Assembly (NCBI RefSeq): GCF_024746815.1
Contig: NZ_CP080525.1
Coordinates: forward strand, 3,466,501-3,530,500
DNA from: Mesorhizobium sp. AR07
GTDB lineage: Bacteria > Pseudomonadota > Alphaproteobacteria > Rhizobiales > Rhizobiaceae
DNA: 64,000 bases
Reading direction: 5' to 3'
The notes under the pieces were generated by a model that saw nothing but the letters and a program-made list of their open reading frames with translations, ran no database searches and had not been told where the DNA came from. The position numbers and the translations under genes were made by a program. Shown here piece after piece: positions 19,133 to 27,533 of the stretch (position 1 is its first letter; each line of letters begins with the position of its first letter).

Positions 19133-19683
19133 CGCTTGGCGTAGGACTCGGTATGTCCTTCGGCGCCTTTGGCGAGTCGACCACCTACGATCACCTCGGG
19201 CAGGTCATTGAATATCAGACCGGCCGGCCCGTTGAAGCCGCGATCAAGGCTTGGCCACAGTCGGTCCGCACGGGTCGCGACGGCGACTGCTCTCTCTATG
19301 GCGATACACCACTCGATTCCCGGAGATCTGAAGGCGATGGCCATTTCCAGCTCGATATTTCGAGCGAAAGCCATACCTACACCGTGACCTATTGTGCGTC
19401 CGGCTTCGTGCCTCGCGACGACCGCGATCTGCCGAACGACAAGCAGGGCGAGGTCCTACCGACACCGGCCAGGCTATGGCCGATCAAAATGAACGAGGGC
19501 GACGCCGTCGCTTTCAACCAGGCGGTCGGCAGCCGATTGATCTTTTCACTGAACGAGATCGCCTATCTGAGGAAAGTCGACACAAAGGCTTTCCAGCAAA
19601 TCGTTGACCAGATTGCCGAGCGATCCCAGAATGGCGACACGATCCAGGCCCTGTCCCGTTTAGCGGGCCTCTGGGACAAGTAG
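19096..19683 (+). CDS. Secreted protein with transthyretin-like (CarboxypepD_reg-like) fold, unknown
   Basis: The 195-residue precursor has a signal peptide (about residues 1-26). Residues 35-110 match the pattern of carboxypeptidase-regulatory/transthyretin-like beta domains: GQVIEYQTGRPVEAAIKAW, then DGHFQLDI, then YTVTYCASGFVPRDDRD, as in surface proteins that modify or bind polymers. The rest is helical (AFQQIVDQIAERS). A very good ribosome-binding site (GGGAGG, about six bases before ATG 19096) sits inside the preceding gene. The overlapping pair 18476-19683 probably encodes interacting envelope proteins. Confidence 0.65.
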   Translation: MAGRLLPSLGLVALGVGLGMSFGAFGESTTYDHLGQVIEYQTGRPVEAAIKAWPQSVRTGRDGDCSLYGDTPLDSRRSEGDGHFQLDISSESHTYTVTYCASGFVPRDDRDLPNDKQGEVLPTPARLWPIKMNEGDAVAFNQAVGSRLIFSLNEIAYLRKVDTKAFQQIVDQIAERSQNGDTIQALSRLAGLWDK

Positions 19684-19937
19684 ACGCGGCGGCAAAACTG
19701 ACGTGACGGGCCCCGGCCCTTGAATTCATAGATCTCAATCTTCGGCCGGATAACCGGTTACTGAAGCACATCCGGCCCATTGAACCCCGCGTCCATCCGG
19801 ACAACGGCCTGATCTCGCAGTCGCCCTGCCCTGGAAAAGCACGCCAGGGTTGCAAGCTCCCTTAATCGATCCTTCAACGAGCAAGGGCTAGTCAATCACA
19901 TTGCCTTGTTTGCTTCGAATAGATCAGGTTGGAGAAG

Positions 19938-22388
19938 ATGCTGACGGTCTACAATTGTATCGTCAACGAACACGATCTGAGACTGGTCGCGCTTGCGGCA
20001 TTGATCTGCGGAATATCTTCTTTCTCTGCAGTCAATTTGCTTCATCATGTCGGCAGATCGGCAAATCGAAACCGGCTTGCCTGGTTGATGATTGCGGCGA
20101 CGTCGACCGGCTTCGGTATCTGGGCAACGCATTTCATCGCCATGCTTGCATTCACGCCGGGAATACCCAACGCATACAACCCGGAATTCTCCGTGCTCTC
20201 GCTTGCCGCCGCTGTCGTCCTGACAGCGGCCGGCATGTGGGTCGCCACCTTGCGCAACGGGCTCGACCACCATCTCGTCGGCGGCGCCATTCTGGGCGGT
20301 GGCATCGCCACCATGCACTATGTCGGCATGGCGGCATTCGAGGTGCAGGGCCGGATCGAATGGAACCTGCTGCTTGTGGCGGTCTCCTTGCTGGCGGGGG
20401 TGGCACTTGCGGCGCTGGCGCTTGTTGTTGTCCTGCGTCGCCCATCGCTGTCCGCGACACTGGGCGGCGCGGTGCTCCTGACACTGGCGATCTGCAGCTT
20501 GCATTTCATCGCCATGGCCGCGGTCTCGATCTTCCCGGACTCCTCGATAGAGATATCGCAATACACGATCGAGCCCACGTCGCAGGCCTTCGCCGTGGCG
20601 GCCGCCAGCCTGGTGATCCTTGTTCTTTCGGGCACGGCACTTTGGATAGATCTGCGCTTCCGCCGCCAGAGGATCGAGGTCGACCGCATGCACGGTCTAG
20701 CCAACGCCGCCGTGGAGGGTCTGATCGTCTGCGACGGCAGCCGCGTCATCAGCGCCAATGACAGCATGGCGAAGCTGACGGGCATCGCGACCGCGACGCT
20801 GAACGGGATGCTGCTTGGCGACCTCTTCGACGAGCGCACCGCGTCCGATATGTCCGGCTTCGGCGAGCAGCCTCGGGAGACCGAATTGAGGGGCCGCGAT
20901 GGCACAGGCATTCCCGTCGAACTGATCGCCCGGAGCATCGACTATTGTGGCAAGCCTCACAACGTGATTGCGGTCCGCGACATTCGCGAGCGCAAGAAGG
21001 CGCAACAGGAGATCCTGCGCCTTGCCCATTTCGACCCATTGACCGGACTTGCCAATCGCCGCAGCTTTTCCAGCCGGCTCGATATGGAAATCGCCGCGAT
21101 GGGCCAGGCCAGGAAAAGCGGCCACCTGGCGCTTCTGCTGCTCGATCTTGACCGGTTCAAGGAGGTCAACGACCTGTACGGGCACGGCGCTGGCGACGCC
21201 ATGCTGCAGAAGGTTGCGCATTGCGTGACCGGCATCCTGCATCAAGGACAGATGGTCGCGCGACTGGGCGGCGACGAATTCGCCATCATCGCCCCGAACC
21301 TGACCGACCCGCTGGAGGCCGGCCGCATCGCCGACGCTGTGCTGACCGCGATGCGCGAGGAAAACAGGGGCTCGGTCGGCGGCGGCCTCGTGTCGGCCAG
21401 CATCGGCATCGCGCTCTATCCATCGGATGCCGAAAACCAGGCCAGCCTGATAAGCCACGCCGATACGGCACTCTACCGGGCCAAGACCGAAGGCAAGGAC
21501 ACATACCGCTATTTCGAGGCCGCGATGGGGGCCGAGGCCCGCGACAAGCGCGTGATGGAGCACGAACTGCGCCAGGCGGTCGCGCGCAACGAGTTCTACC
21601 TCGTCTACCAGCCGCAGAAGGAGATCAGCAGCGGCAAGATGCTCGGCTTCGAAGCTCTGATCCGTTGGCGGCATCCGGTGCGCGGCGATGTACCTCCGAC
21701 CATATTCATCCCGGTGGCCGAAGACAGTGGAGCCATTGGCCAGATTGGCGAATGGGTGCTGACGGCGGCCTGCGAGGAAGCCGCCCGCTGGGAAAACCCG
21801 CTGGCGGTGGCCGTCAACGTCTCGGCGGTGCAGCTTCACAATCCGAATTTCAGCCGCAAGGTCCACGAAACGCTGCTGAATTCCGGTCTTGCACCGGGCA
21901 GGCTGGAACTCGAGATCACCGAAACGGCGCTTGTGAAGGACATGCCGCGCGCGCTGGCGACCTTGCGGCAGGTCAAGGCGCTGGGCGTGCGCGTGGCCAT
22001 GGACGATTTCGGAACCGGCTATTCCTCGCTCTCCAACCTTCGCGCCTTTCCCTTCGACAAGATCAAGATCGATGGCTCCTTCATCAAATCCGTCGACAAG
22101 AACGGTCAGGTCGCGGCGATCGTGCGCGCCGTTCTCGGGCTTGGGCGCGGTCTCGGCCTGCCGGTTCTGGCGGAGGGCGTCGAGACGCTCGGCGAACTGA
22201 AATTCCTTGACGCGGAGGCCTGCGAGATCGGCCAGGGCTACTATATCGGCAGGCCAGGCCTCATCGAGGAATTCAGCGAACTGACAGGCGTCGACGCCTC
22301 TATGGTCGGCAAGGATGCCGCTGACCAGCGCAACAGAAGCGTCCTGGCCTTCGCGCCAGCGCCTGCACTTGGTCTGAACAGGGCCTGA
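19938..22388 (+). CDS. MHYT-GGDEF-EAL membrane signalling protein
   Basis: The 816-residue c-di-GMP enzyme has an N-terminal MHYT sensor of seven helices (about residues 10-240) with three His-centred motifs (ATHFIAM, MHYVGMA, LHFIAMA) thought to bind a metal and sense diatomic gases or redox. A PAS-like segment runs at about 250-345, a GGDEF domain at about 355-520 (RLGGDEF intact, RxxD I-site absent) and an EAL domain at about 535-790. The EAL catalytic set is present (EALIRWRHP, ELEITETAL, DDFGTGYSSL, KIDGSFIK), so phosphodiesterase activity is likely. The start ATG 19938 follows GGAGAAG closely; TTG 19929 is possible. It is the last gene of the accessory stretch. Confidence 0.92.
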   Translation: MLTVYNCIVNEHDLRLVALAALICGISSFSAVNLLHHVGRSANRNRLAWLMIAATSTGFGIWATHFIAMLAFTPGIPNAYNPEFSVLSLAAAVVLTAAGMWVATLRNGLDHHLVGGAILGGGIATMHYVGMAAFEVQGRIEWNLLLVAVSLLAGVALAALALVVVLRRPSLSATLGGAVLLTLAICSLHFIAMAAVSIFPDSSIEISQYTIEPTSQAFAVAAASLVILVLSGTALWIDLRFRRQRIEVDRMHGLANAAVEGLIVCDGSRVISANDSMAKLTGIATATLNGMLLGDLFDERTASDMSGFGEQPRETELRGRDGTGIPVELIARSIDYCGKPHNVIAVRDIRERKKAQQEILRLAHFDPLTGLANRRSFSSRLDMEIAAMGQARKSGHLALLLLDLDRFKEVNDLYGHGAGDAMLQKVAHCVTGILHQGQMVARLGGDEFAIIAPNLTDPLEAGRIADAVLTAMREENRGSVGGGLVSASIGIALYPSDAENQASLISHADTALYRAKTEGKDTYRYFEAAMGAEARDKRVMEHELRQAVARNEFYLVYQPQKEISSGKMLGFEALIRWRHPVRGDVPPTIFIPVAEDSGAIGQIGEWVLTAACEEAARWENPLAVAVNVSAVQLHNPNFSRKVHETLLNSGLAPGRLELEITETALVKDMPRALATLRQVKALGVRVAMDDFGTGYSSLSNLRAFPFDKIKIDGSFIKSVDKNGQVAAIVRAVLGLGRGLGLPVLAEGVETLGELKFLDAEACEIGQGYYIGRPGLIEEFSELTGVDASMVGKDAADQRNRSVLAFAPAPALGLNRA

Positions 22389-22420
22389 TGCATGTCGCTC
22401 AAAAGTGGCAAACGCAACGC
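22388..22420. repeat. Repeat family B, truncated copy
   Basis: GATGCATGTCGCTCAAAAGT begins exactly like the copy at 40091-40136 (TGCATGTCGCCCAAAAGTGG), but breaks off after about 25 bases into an unrelated CGCAACGCGC tail. It fills the gap between the convergent MHYT gene and tlpA. Confidence 0.6.
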
Positions 22421-22422
22421 GC

Positions 22423-23112
22423 TTAGAGGCTTTCGGGCTTGAGCGCCGTCTCGATCAGCCGCTTTGCGTCCGGCCCCGACCATTCGGCCGGGCCGTTCAT
22501 GTGGGCGACCAGGCAGCCTTCGCCGTCGATCAGCAGGGTGACGGGAAGGCCGAGCGCAAGGCCGCGCGTCTTGAGGTCATTGAACAGCGCCATCGTCGAA
22601 TCCCGGTAGTAGCCGAGCGTTGCCACGCCGGTGTCCTTGAGGAACTTCTTCGGCTTCACATCGTCGCCGGCATCGACATTGACGGCGACCACCTGAAAGG
22701 CGTCGCTGCCCTTTTCCTTCTGCAGCGCATCCAGCGCCGGCATTTCGGCCCGGCACGGCGCGCACCAAGTCGCCCACAGATTGAGCAGCACCGTCTTTCC
22801 GGCATGGTCGGCGAGCGTCATCGGCTTGCCGTCCGGGCCGTTGAAGGCAAGCGCCTTCAAGGATTGCGGCGGATCGGCCGGCAACAGTGCCGCGACCTCG
22901 CCGGTGGCGGCTGCAGCTATCTTCTTGGCGCGGTCGCTCTTGGCGGCGCAGGCGACATCGTCCTTGGTCTCGCCAATGGCCACTTGGCGCTCGGCGTTGT
23001 TGCCAGACCGGCTCTCGCTGACATATACCGCGACCGCGCCGGCCAGCACGCCCGCCACCAAAGCGGCGAGGATCAGGCGCGGGGCCGGGAAGAATCTATT
23101 ACCGTCTGCCAT
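22423..23112 (-). CDS. tlpA: TlpA-type thiol-disulfide reductase
   Basis: The 229-residue membrane-anchored periplasmic thioredoxin-fold protein has one N-terminal helix (about residues 10-32), a linker, then the TlpA/ResA domain. The active site WCAPC lies in NLWATWCAPCRAEMP at about residue 125, and the cis-Pro region is GLPVTLLIDGEG. TlpA reduces copper-site cysteines during cytochrome aa3 maturation in Bradyrhizobium. The ATG at 23112 is chosen; a GTG at 23136 is less likely. It diverges from argH with only 35 bases between start codons, an arrangement I recall as conserved in rhizobia. Confidence 0.92.
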   Translation of the reverse strand: MADGNRFFPAPRLILAALVAGVLAGAVAVYVSESRSGNNAERQVAIGETKDDVACAAKSDRAKKIAAAATGEVAALLPADPPQSLKALAFNGPDGKPMTLADHAGKTVLLNLWATWCAPCRAEMPALDALQKEKGSDAFQVVAVNVDAGDDVKPKKFLKDTGVATLGYYRDSTMALFNDLKTRGLALGLPVTLLIDGEGCLVAHMNGPAEWSGPDAKRLIETALKPESL

Positions 23113-23147
23113 TTTCTCAAAACTGCTCCGAAGCACGGGTTATAGCG

Positions 23148-24548
23148 ATGAGCGACAAGAAGACCAGCAACCAGATGTGGGGCGGACGTTTTGCCTCGGG
23201 TCCGGCCGCGATCATGGAAGCGATCAACGCGTCGATCTCGTTCGACCGCAAACTCTATGCGCAAGACATCAAGGGCTCGATCGCCCATAGCGAGATGCTG
23301 GCGCAAACGGGCATTATTTCGGCGGCCGATCAAGAAAAAATCGCTCACGGGCTGAACACGATTCTGAAAGAGATCGAGGCCGGCACGTTCGAGTTTTCCA
23401 CCCGGCTCGAAGACATCCACATGAATATCGAGGCTCGCCTCGCCGACCTCATCGGTCCGGCGGCCGGCCGGCTGCACACCGCCCGCTCGCGCAACGACCA
23501 GGTCGCGGTCGACTTGCGGTTGTGGGTCAAGGACGAATGCCTTCGCGTCGCCGAGGCGCTGAAAGGGCTGATCGAGGCGCTGCTGGCGCGGGCCGAGGAG
23601 CATGCGGCGACCGTGATGCCGGGCTTCACCCATATGCAGGCGGCGCAGCCGGTGACCTTCGGCCATCACTGCATGGCCTATGTCGAGATGTTTTCGCGTG
23701 ACCTGTCGCGGGTCCGCGACGCGATCGAACGGATGGACGAAAGCCCGCTTGGTGCCGCAGCACTTGCCGGCACCAGCTTCCCGATCGACCGCCACAGAAC
23801 CGCCAAGGCGCTCGGCTTCCGCGAGCCGATGCGCAATTCGCTGGACAGCGTTTCGGATCGCGATTTCGCGCTGGAGTTCCTCGGCATGGCCGCGATCTGC
23901 GCCACGCATCTGTCGCGGCTGGCCGAGGAGATCATCATCTGGTCGACGCCGCAATTCGGCTTCGTCAGACTGTCGGACAGCTTTTCCACCGGCTCGTCGA
24001 TCATGCCGCAGAAGAAGAACCCAGACGCCGCCGAACTGGTGCGCGGCAAGACAGGCCGCGTCACCGGCCATCTGGTCGGCTTGCTGACGGTGATGAAGGG
24101 CATGCCGCTGACTTATGGCAAGGATATGCAGGAAGACAAGGAATCGGTGTTCGATGCCGCCGAGACCCTCGACCTGATGCTGGCGGCGATGACCGGCATG
24201 GTTTCGGACATGACGGTCAACGCGGCGGCGATGAAAAAGGCCGCCGGCTCCGGCCACGCGACCGCCACCGACCTCGCCGACTGGCTGGTGCGCACGCTCG
24301 GCCTGCCGTTCCGCGAGGCACATCACGTCACCGGCCGGGCGGTGGCGCTGGCCGAAGAAAAGAAAATGGGGCTGGAGAAGCTTTCGCTGGAGGATCTGCA
24401 GTCGATCAATCCCGGCATCACGGCGGATATATTCTCGGTGCTGGCGGTGCAGAACTCGGTCAAGAGCCGGACCAGTTTCGGCGGCACGGCGCCGTCGGAA
24501 GTCAGGAAGCAGATCCGCGGCTGGAAAAAGCGCATTGCAAAGGCGTGA
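23148..24548 (+). CDS. argH: Argininosuccinate lyase
   Basis: The 466-residue enzyme is the last step of arginine synthesis, cleaving argininosuccinate to arginine and fumarate. Visible motifs are MWGGRFASGP at the N-terminus, HTARSRNDQVAVDLRLW, the MPGFTHMQAAQPVTFGHH catalytic-His region, and the fumarase/aspartase superfamily signature GSSIMPQKKNPD at about residue 283. Length is typical (460-470). It is followed by lptM and lysA, likely as one transcription unit. Confidence 0.97.
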   Translation: MSDKKTSNQMWGGRFASGPAAIMEAINASISFDRKLYAQDIKGSIAHSEMLAQTGIISAADQEKIAHGLNTILKEIEAGTFEFSTRLEDIHMNIEARLADLIGPAAGRLHTARSRNDQVAVDLRLWVKDECLRVAEALKGLIEALLARAEEHAATVMPGFTHMQAAQPVTFGHHCMAYVEMFSRDLSRVRDAIERMDESPLGAAALAGTSFPIDRHRTAKALGFREPMRNSLDSVSDRDFALEFLGMAAICATHLSRLAEEIIIWSTPQFGFVRLSDSFSTGSSIMPQKKNPDAAELVRGKTGRVTGHLVGLLTVMKGMPLTYGKDMQEDKESVFDAAETLDLMLAAMTGMVSDMTVNAAAMKKAAGSGHATATDLADWLVRTLGLPFREAHHVTGRAVALAEEKKMGLEKLSLEDLQSINPGITADIFSVLAVQNSVKSRTSFGGTAPSEVRKQIRGWKKRIAKA

Positions 24549-24641
24549 TCCCGGATATTGCGACCAGCAATATCCGGGGTGCAATACGCTGAGAACTCGG
24601 CTAAAAGCGGCGGCTGGCAAGAATTTCGGACGGATGGATCG

Positions 24642-24848
24642 ATGACCGGAAGCAGGATTTTGGTGACGCTGACGCTGCTGGTGGCGATTGCGGCCGTCTC
24701 GGCCTGCGGCAGGAGGGGCGCTCTCGACACGCCCTATGAGGCGGCCGTCCAGGCGCGCAAGGATGCCTCGAAGGCGCGCCAGCCCGTGCCGCCGGAGCCG
24801 GAAAAACCGGTCAAGGACAAGAAGTTCTTCCTCGACCCGCTGATCTAG
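24642..24848 (+). CDS. lptM: LptM-type small outer-membrane lipoprotein
   Basis: The 68-residue lipoprotein has a short lipoprotein signal peptide (MTGSRILVTLTLLVAIAAV) and lipobox VSAC at about residue 23, followed by GRRGALDTPYE. That is the hallmark of YifL/LptM, which helps oxidative maturation of LptD. The C-terminus ends KKFFLDPLI. It lies between argH and lysA, where lptM is commonly found in proteobacteria. The ATG at 24642 is the only start giving a proper signal peptide. Confidence 0.88.
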   Translation: MTGSRILVTLTLLVAIAAVSACGRRGALDTPYEAAVQARKDASKARQPVPPEPEKPVKDKKFFLDPLI

Positions 24849-24917
24849 AGCCGATGAGCCGGGGGTAGTCTTCCTAAACCCGGTTTCTTCGTGCTCCAAC
24901 TTTCCGGAACCACTCTC

Positions 24918-26186
24918 GTGAACCATTTCGACTACCGCGACGGCGTGCTGCATGCCGAGGACGTGGCGATACCCGATATCGCCGCACAGGTCGGCACGCC
25001 GTTCTACTGCTATTCGACAGCCACGCTGACCAGGCACTACCGGGTGTTTGCCCAGGCTTTTGCCGGGCTCGACACACTGGTCTGCTACGCTATGAAGGCC
25101 AATTCCAACCAGGCTGTGCTGCGAACGCTAGCCAGGCTCGGTGCCGGCGCCGACGTGGTGTCGGAAGGCGAATTGCGGCGGGCGCTGGCCGCCGGCATTC
25201 CGGCTGGCAAGATCCTGTTCTCGGGCGTCGGCAAGACCGCGCGCGAAATGGACTTTGCGCTGACCGCCGGCATCCTCTGCTTCAACGTCGAATCGGAGCC
25301 GGAACTCGAGCTGCTGTCGGCGCGAGCCGCGGCACTCGGCAAGGTGGCGCCGATTTCGCTGCGCATCAATCCCGATGTCGACGCCAAGACCCACAAGAAG
25401 ATCTCCACCGGCAAGGCCGAGAACAAGTTCGGCATCCCATGGCAGCGGGCGCGTCAGGTCTATGCCCGCGCCGCTCAGCTTCCGGGCATCAGGATCACCG
25501 GCATCGACACCCATATCGGCAGTCAGATCACCGAGCTGCAGCCTTTCGACGACGCCTTCGCCCTGCTTGTCGATCTGGTCGGCACGCTGCGTGCCGATGG
25601 CCATGCCATCGAGCATGTCGATCTCGGCGGCGGCCTCGGCATCCCCTACCGCGTCGACAACAATCCGCCTCCGCTACCCGACGCCTATGCCCAGATCGTC
25701 AGGAAGCATGTCACTAGGCTCGGGCTGAAAGTGATGTTCGAGCCGGGCCGGCTGATCGTCGGCAATGCCGGCATCCTCGTCTCGGAAGTGATCTTCGTGA
25801 AGGAAGGCGACGCCAAGAATTTCCTGGTCGTCGACGCCGCCATGAACGACCTGATACGGCCGACGCTCTACGATGCCTTCCACGACATAAGGCCGGTGGT
25901 TCAGCCGCCGCCCGATACGCCGCGCATGATGGTCGATGTGGTTGGCCCGGTCTGCGAGACCGGCGATTATATCGGCCTCGACCGCGACTTGCCCAGGCTG
26001 AGGGCCGGCGACCTGATTGTCGTCTCCACCGCAGGCGCCTACGGCGCGGTGCAGGCCGGCACCTACAACACCCGCCTGCTGGTGCCGGAAGTGCTGGTCG
26101 ACGGCGACCGTTTCCACATCGTGCGCCCGCGCCTGACCTATGACGACCTGATAGGGCTGGATTCGGTGCCCGACTGGCTAAGGTAG
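24918..26186 (+). CDS. lysA: Diaminopimelate decarboxylase
   Basis: The 422-residue PLP enzyme is the last step of lysine synthesis. FYCYSTATLTRHYR and CYAMKANSNQAVLR hold the Schiff-base Lys. SEGELRRAL, the HIGSQI loop, DLGGGLGIPY (PLP phosphate site), FEPGRLIVGNAG and the catalytic GPVCETGDYIG Cys motif are all present. I chose the GTG start at 24918, giving the usual N-terminus (V/M)NHFDYRDG; the frame is open further upstream. It follows lptM by 69 bases. Confidence 0.97.
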   Translation: MNHFDYRDGVLHAEDVAIPDIAAQVGTPFYCYSTATLTRHYRVFAQAFAGLDTLVCYAMKANSNQAVLRTLARLGAGADVVSEGELRRALAAGIPAGKILFSGVGKTAREMDFALTAGILCFNVESEPELELLSARAAALGKVAPISLRINPDVDAKTHKKISTGKAENKFGIPWQRARQVYARAAQLPGIRITGIDTHIGSQITELQPFDDAFALLVDLVGTLRADGHAIEHVDLGGGLGIPYRVDNNPPPLPDAYAQIVRKHVTRLGLKVMFEPGRLIVGNAGILVSEVIFVKEGDAKNFLVVDAAMNDLIRPTLYDAFHDIRPVVQPPPDTPRMMVDVVGPVCETGDYIGLDRDLPRLRAGDLIVVSTAGAYGAVQAGTYNTRLLVPEVLVDGDRFHIVRPRLTYDDLIGLDSVPDWLR

Positions 26187-26440
26187 ACCCGCTTCATCCC
26201 GTGTTGCCATCGGGGATGAACGGCAGCTTCTCACGTATTCCTTCGCAGAAACTCAAAGAGTTCGCGTTTGTCCGGTTGCGGTGCACGCAGTCGGCAGGAC
26301 AGCGGCAGGCTTGACCTCGGTCTCCCTGGCGAAAGACTTGTGTTTATGCGTGCGGCGCAGCGGCCGCGAAACATGCCCAATATGTCCCACGCACTTTCGC
26401 GGCCAAGGCGGCGACGGTCACGCGGTCGCGAACCTGAAAC
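26187..26440. other. Intergenic stretch after lysA, no gene recognised
   Basis: A TTCATCCC/GGGATGAA hairpin at about 26195-26220 may end the lysA message, although no U-run follows. The rest has high GC and only short open frames without protein-like features. On the minus strand the last residues of one frame near 26233 (PDKRELFEFLRRNT) look protein-like and could be the tail of a lost gene, but I cannot identify it. Confidence 0.4.
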
Positions 26441-26492
26441 TTTCCTGTATATACGGAAATGCTTGTGCCGAGCGCATTTTCTGTATATACAG
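26441..26492. promoter_or_regulatory. Paired operators of the brnTA locus
   Basis: There are two related palindromes. Site 1 (26441-26459) has TTTCC and GGAAA arms around TGTATATAC. Site 2 (26481-26492) is the perfect palindrome CTGTATATACAG. Their starts are 40 bases apart, and site 2 ends 22 bases before the brnT start. BrnA is a DNA-binding antitoxin that represses its own operon, so these are its likely binding sites. The TATA core may also serve as the -10 element. Confidence 0.65.
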
Positions 26493-26514
26493 TAAATGGC
26501 AGCGGGGGCTGGCG

Positions 26515-26796
26515 ATGAAGTTTGAAGGGGATGACGAAAAGGCGAAAAAGAACAAGGCAAAACACGGCGTATCTTTCGAGCTTGCCGAGGCCTTCGACTA
26601 CGACAACGCCATGATCTTCGAGGATGCAAGCGAAGATCATGGCGAGGAGAGGTTCGTCGGGATCGGCTTTATCGGCAACACGATCCATCAGATCGTTTAC
26701 ACACCGCGCGACGGCAACATCAGGGTCATCTCCCTTCGACGCGCCACCAGACAGGAGATCAGCGACTATGTCGAATACGTCGAAACCGGTTACTAG
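26515..26796 (+). CDS. brnT: BrnT-family toxin (ribonuclease)
   Basis: The 93-residue protein has the BrnT pattern: MKFEGDDEKAKKNKAKHGVS at the N-terminus (normally KFEWDxxKxxxNxxKHGVSF), then FEDASEDHGEERFVGIGFIG, IVYTPRDGNIRVISLRRATR and a terminal helix. BrnT folds like RelE-type mRNases and blocks translation until bound by BrnA. The usual Trp at position 5 is Gly here. The toxin gene precedes and overlaps its antitoxin by 29 bases, the standard brnTA order. Confidence 0.9.
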   Translation: MKFEGDDEKAKKNKAKHGVSFELAEAFDYDNAMIFEDASEDHGEERFVGIGFIGNTIHQIVYTPRDGNIRVISLRRATRQEISDYVEYVETGY

Positions 26797-27127
26797 GAGC
26801 TCCACCCCACTGAGAAAAAGGCGAGCACCGGCAGTAGCGTTGATCGGCACAAATGAGCAGGAGAGAAGGAGCCTCTTGGAACGGGCCAAGGCGGCTCTTG
26901 AGAATATGACGGACGAAGAAGACGCCGTCATCACCGCCGCGGCTCGAACGGATCCCGACGCACAGCCGAACCTGATTGCTAGACGCGGGAGGCCGCGATT
27001 GGATCACGCCAAGGTCGCAATTTTGCTGAGGCTGGATCCGGACGTCGTTGAGAGCTTCAAGAAGAGTGGTTCAGGCTGGCAGACACGCATGAATGCGGCA
27101 CTGCGCCAGGCGGCCAAGCTCGACTAA
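26768..27127 (+). CDS. brnA: BrnA-family antitoxin (ribbon-helix-helix)
   Basis: The 119-residue antitoxin has a basic N-terminal part (MSNTSKPVTRSSTPLRKRRA), a central acidic helix (ENMTDEEDAVITAAARTDPD), which is the region that wraps the toxin, then GRPRLDHAKVAILLRLDPDV and FKKSGSGWQTRMNAALRQA, the ribbon-helix-helix DNA-binding domain typical of BrnA. The start ATG 26768 lies inside brnT, so translation is coupled. The complex is expected to bind the palindromes at 26441-26492. The product is longer than classic BrnA (about 95), with about 20 extra N-terminal residues. Confidence 0.88.
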   Translation: MSNTSKPVTRSSTPLRKRRAPAVALIGTNEQERRSLLERAKAALENMTDEEDAVITAAARTDPDAQPNLIARRGRPRLDHAKVAILLRLDPDVVESFKKSGSGWQTRMNAALRQAAKLD

Positions 27128-27181
27128 GCATAGATGGCACCGCGGCACGACCCACGTGTGGTCAGGGCAATCTCTCGACCG

Positions 27182-27484
27182 CTACAGCCGACTCTGGATG
27201 AGCGCTTTTGTTTCGGCGATCCTGTCCTCGTCGCGGCGATAGAACGTCCATTGCTTGATGCGCTTGGCCCGCAACAGGCCGGCCTGGGTCAGCACACGCA
27301 TATGTTCGCTGAGCGTCGCCTGTGTGATGCCGAGCTTCTCGGCGATCAGCAGCGCGCAAACGCCGTCCTCGACCAGATCGCCATCGACTTGGCGTGGGAA
27401 ATGCGCGCGCGGGTCCTTCAGCCAGTCGAGGATCTGCAACCTGCGTTCGTTGGCGATCGCCTTGAAGACATCAACCTCTTGCAT
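27182..27484 (-). CDS. ArsR-family transcriptional regulator
   Basis: The 100-residue winged-helix repressor reads DVFKAIANERRLQILDWLKD (helix 1-2), then GITQATLSEHMRVLTQAGLL (recognition helix), then KRIKQWTFYRRDEDRI (wing). No CxC metal motif of ArsR/SmtB is present; single Cys43 (DGVCALLIAEKLG) is the only thiol. It diverges from the dehydratase gene with 49 bases between starts, so it probably controls that gene and itself. The effector is unknown. Confidence 0.88.
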   Translation of the reverse strand: MQEVDVFKAIANERRLQILDWLKDPRAHFPRQVDGDLVEDGVCALLIAEKLGITQATLSEHMRVLTQAGLLRAKRIKQWTFYRRDEDRIAETKALIQSRL

Positions 27485-27533
27485 TTAGCCATTTTGCCAA
27501 GTTACTAATTGCTGTCAATCCCGGGAGATGGTC

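Noticed and set aside
23073..25037. Minus-strand open frame of 654 codons across argH, lptM and lysA
   Set aside because: It covers three genes on the other strand and has shadow-type composition.
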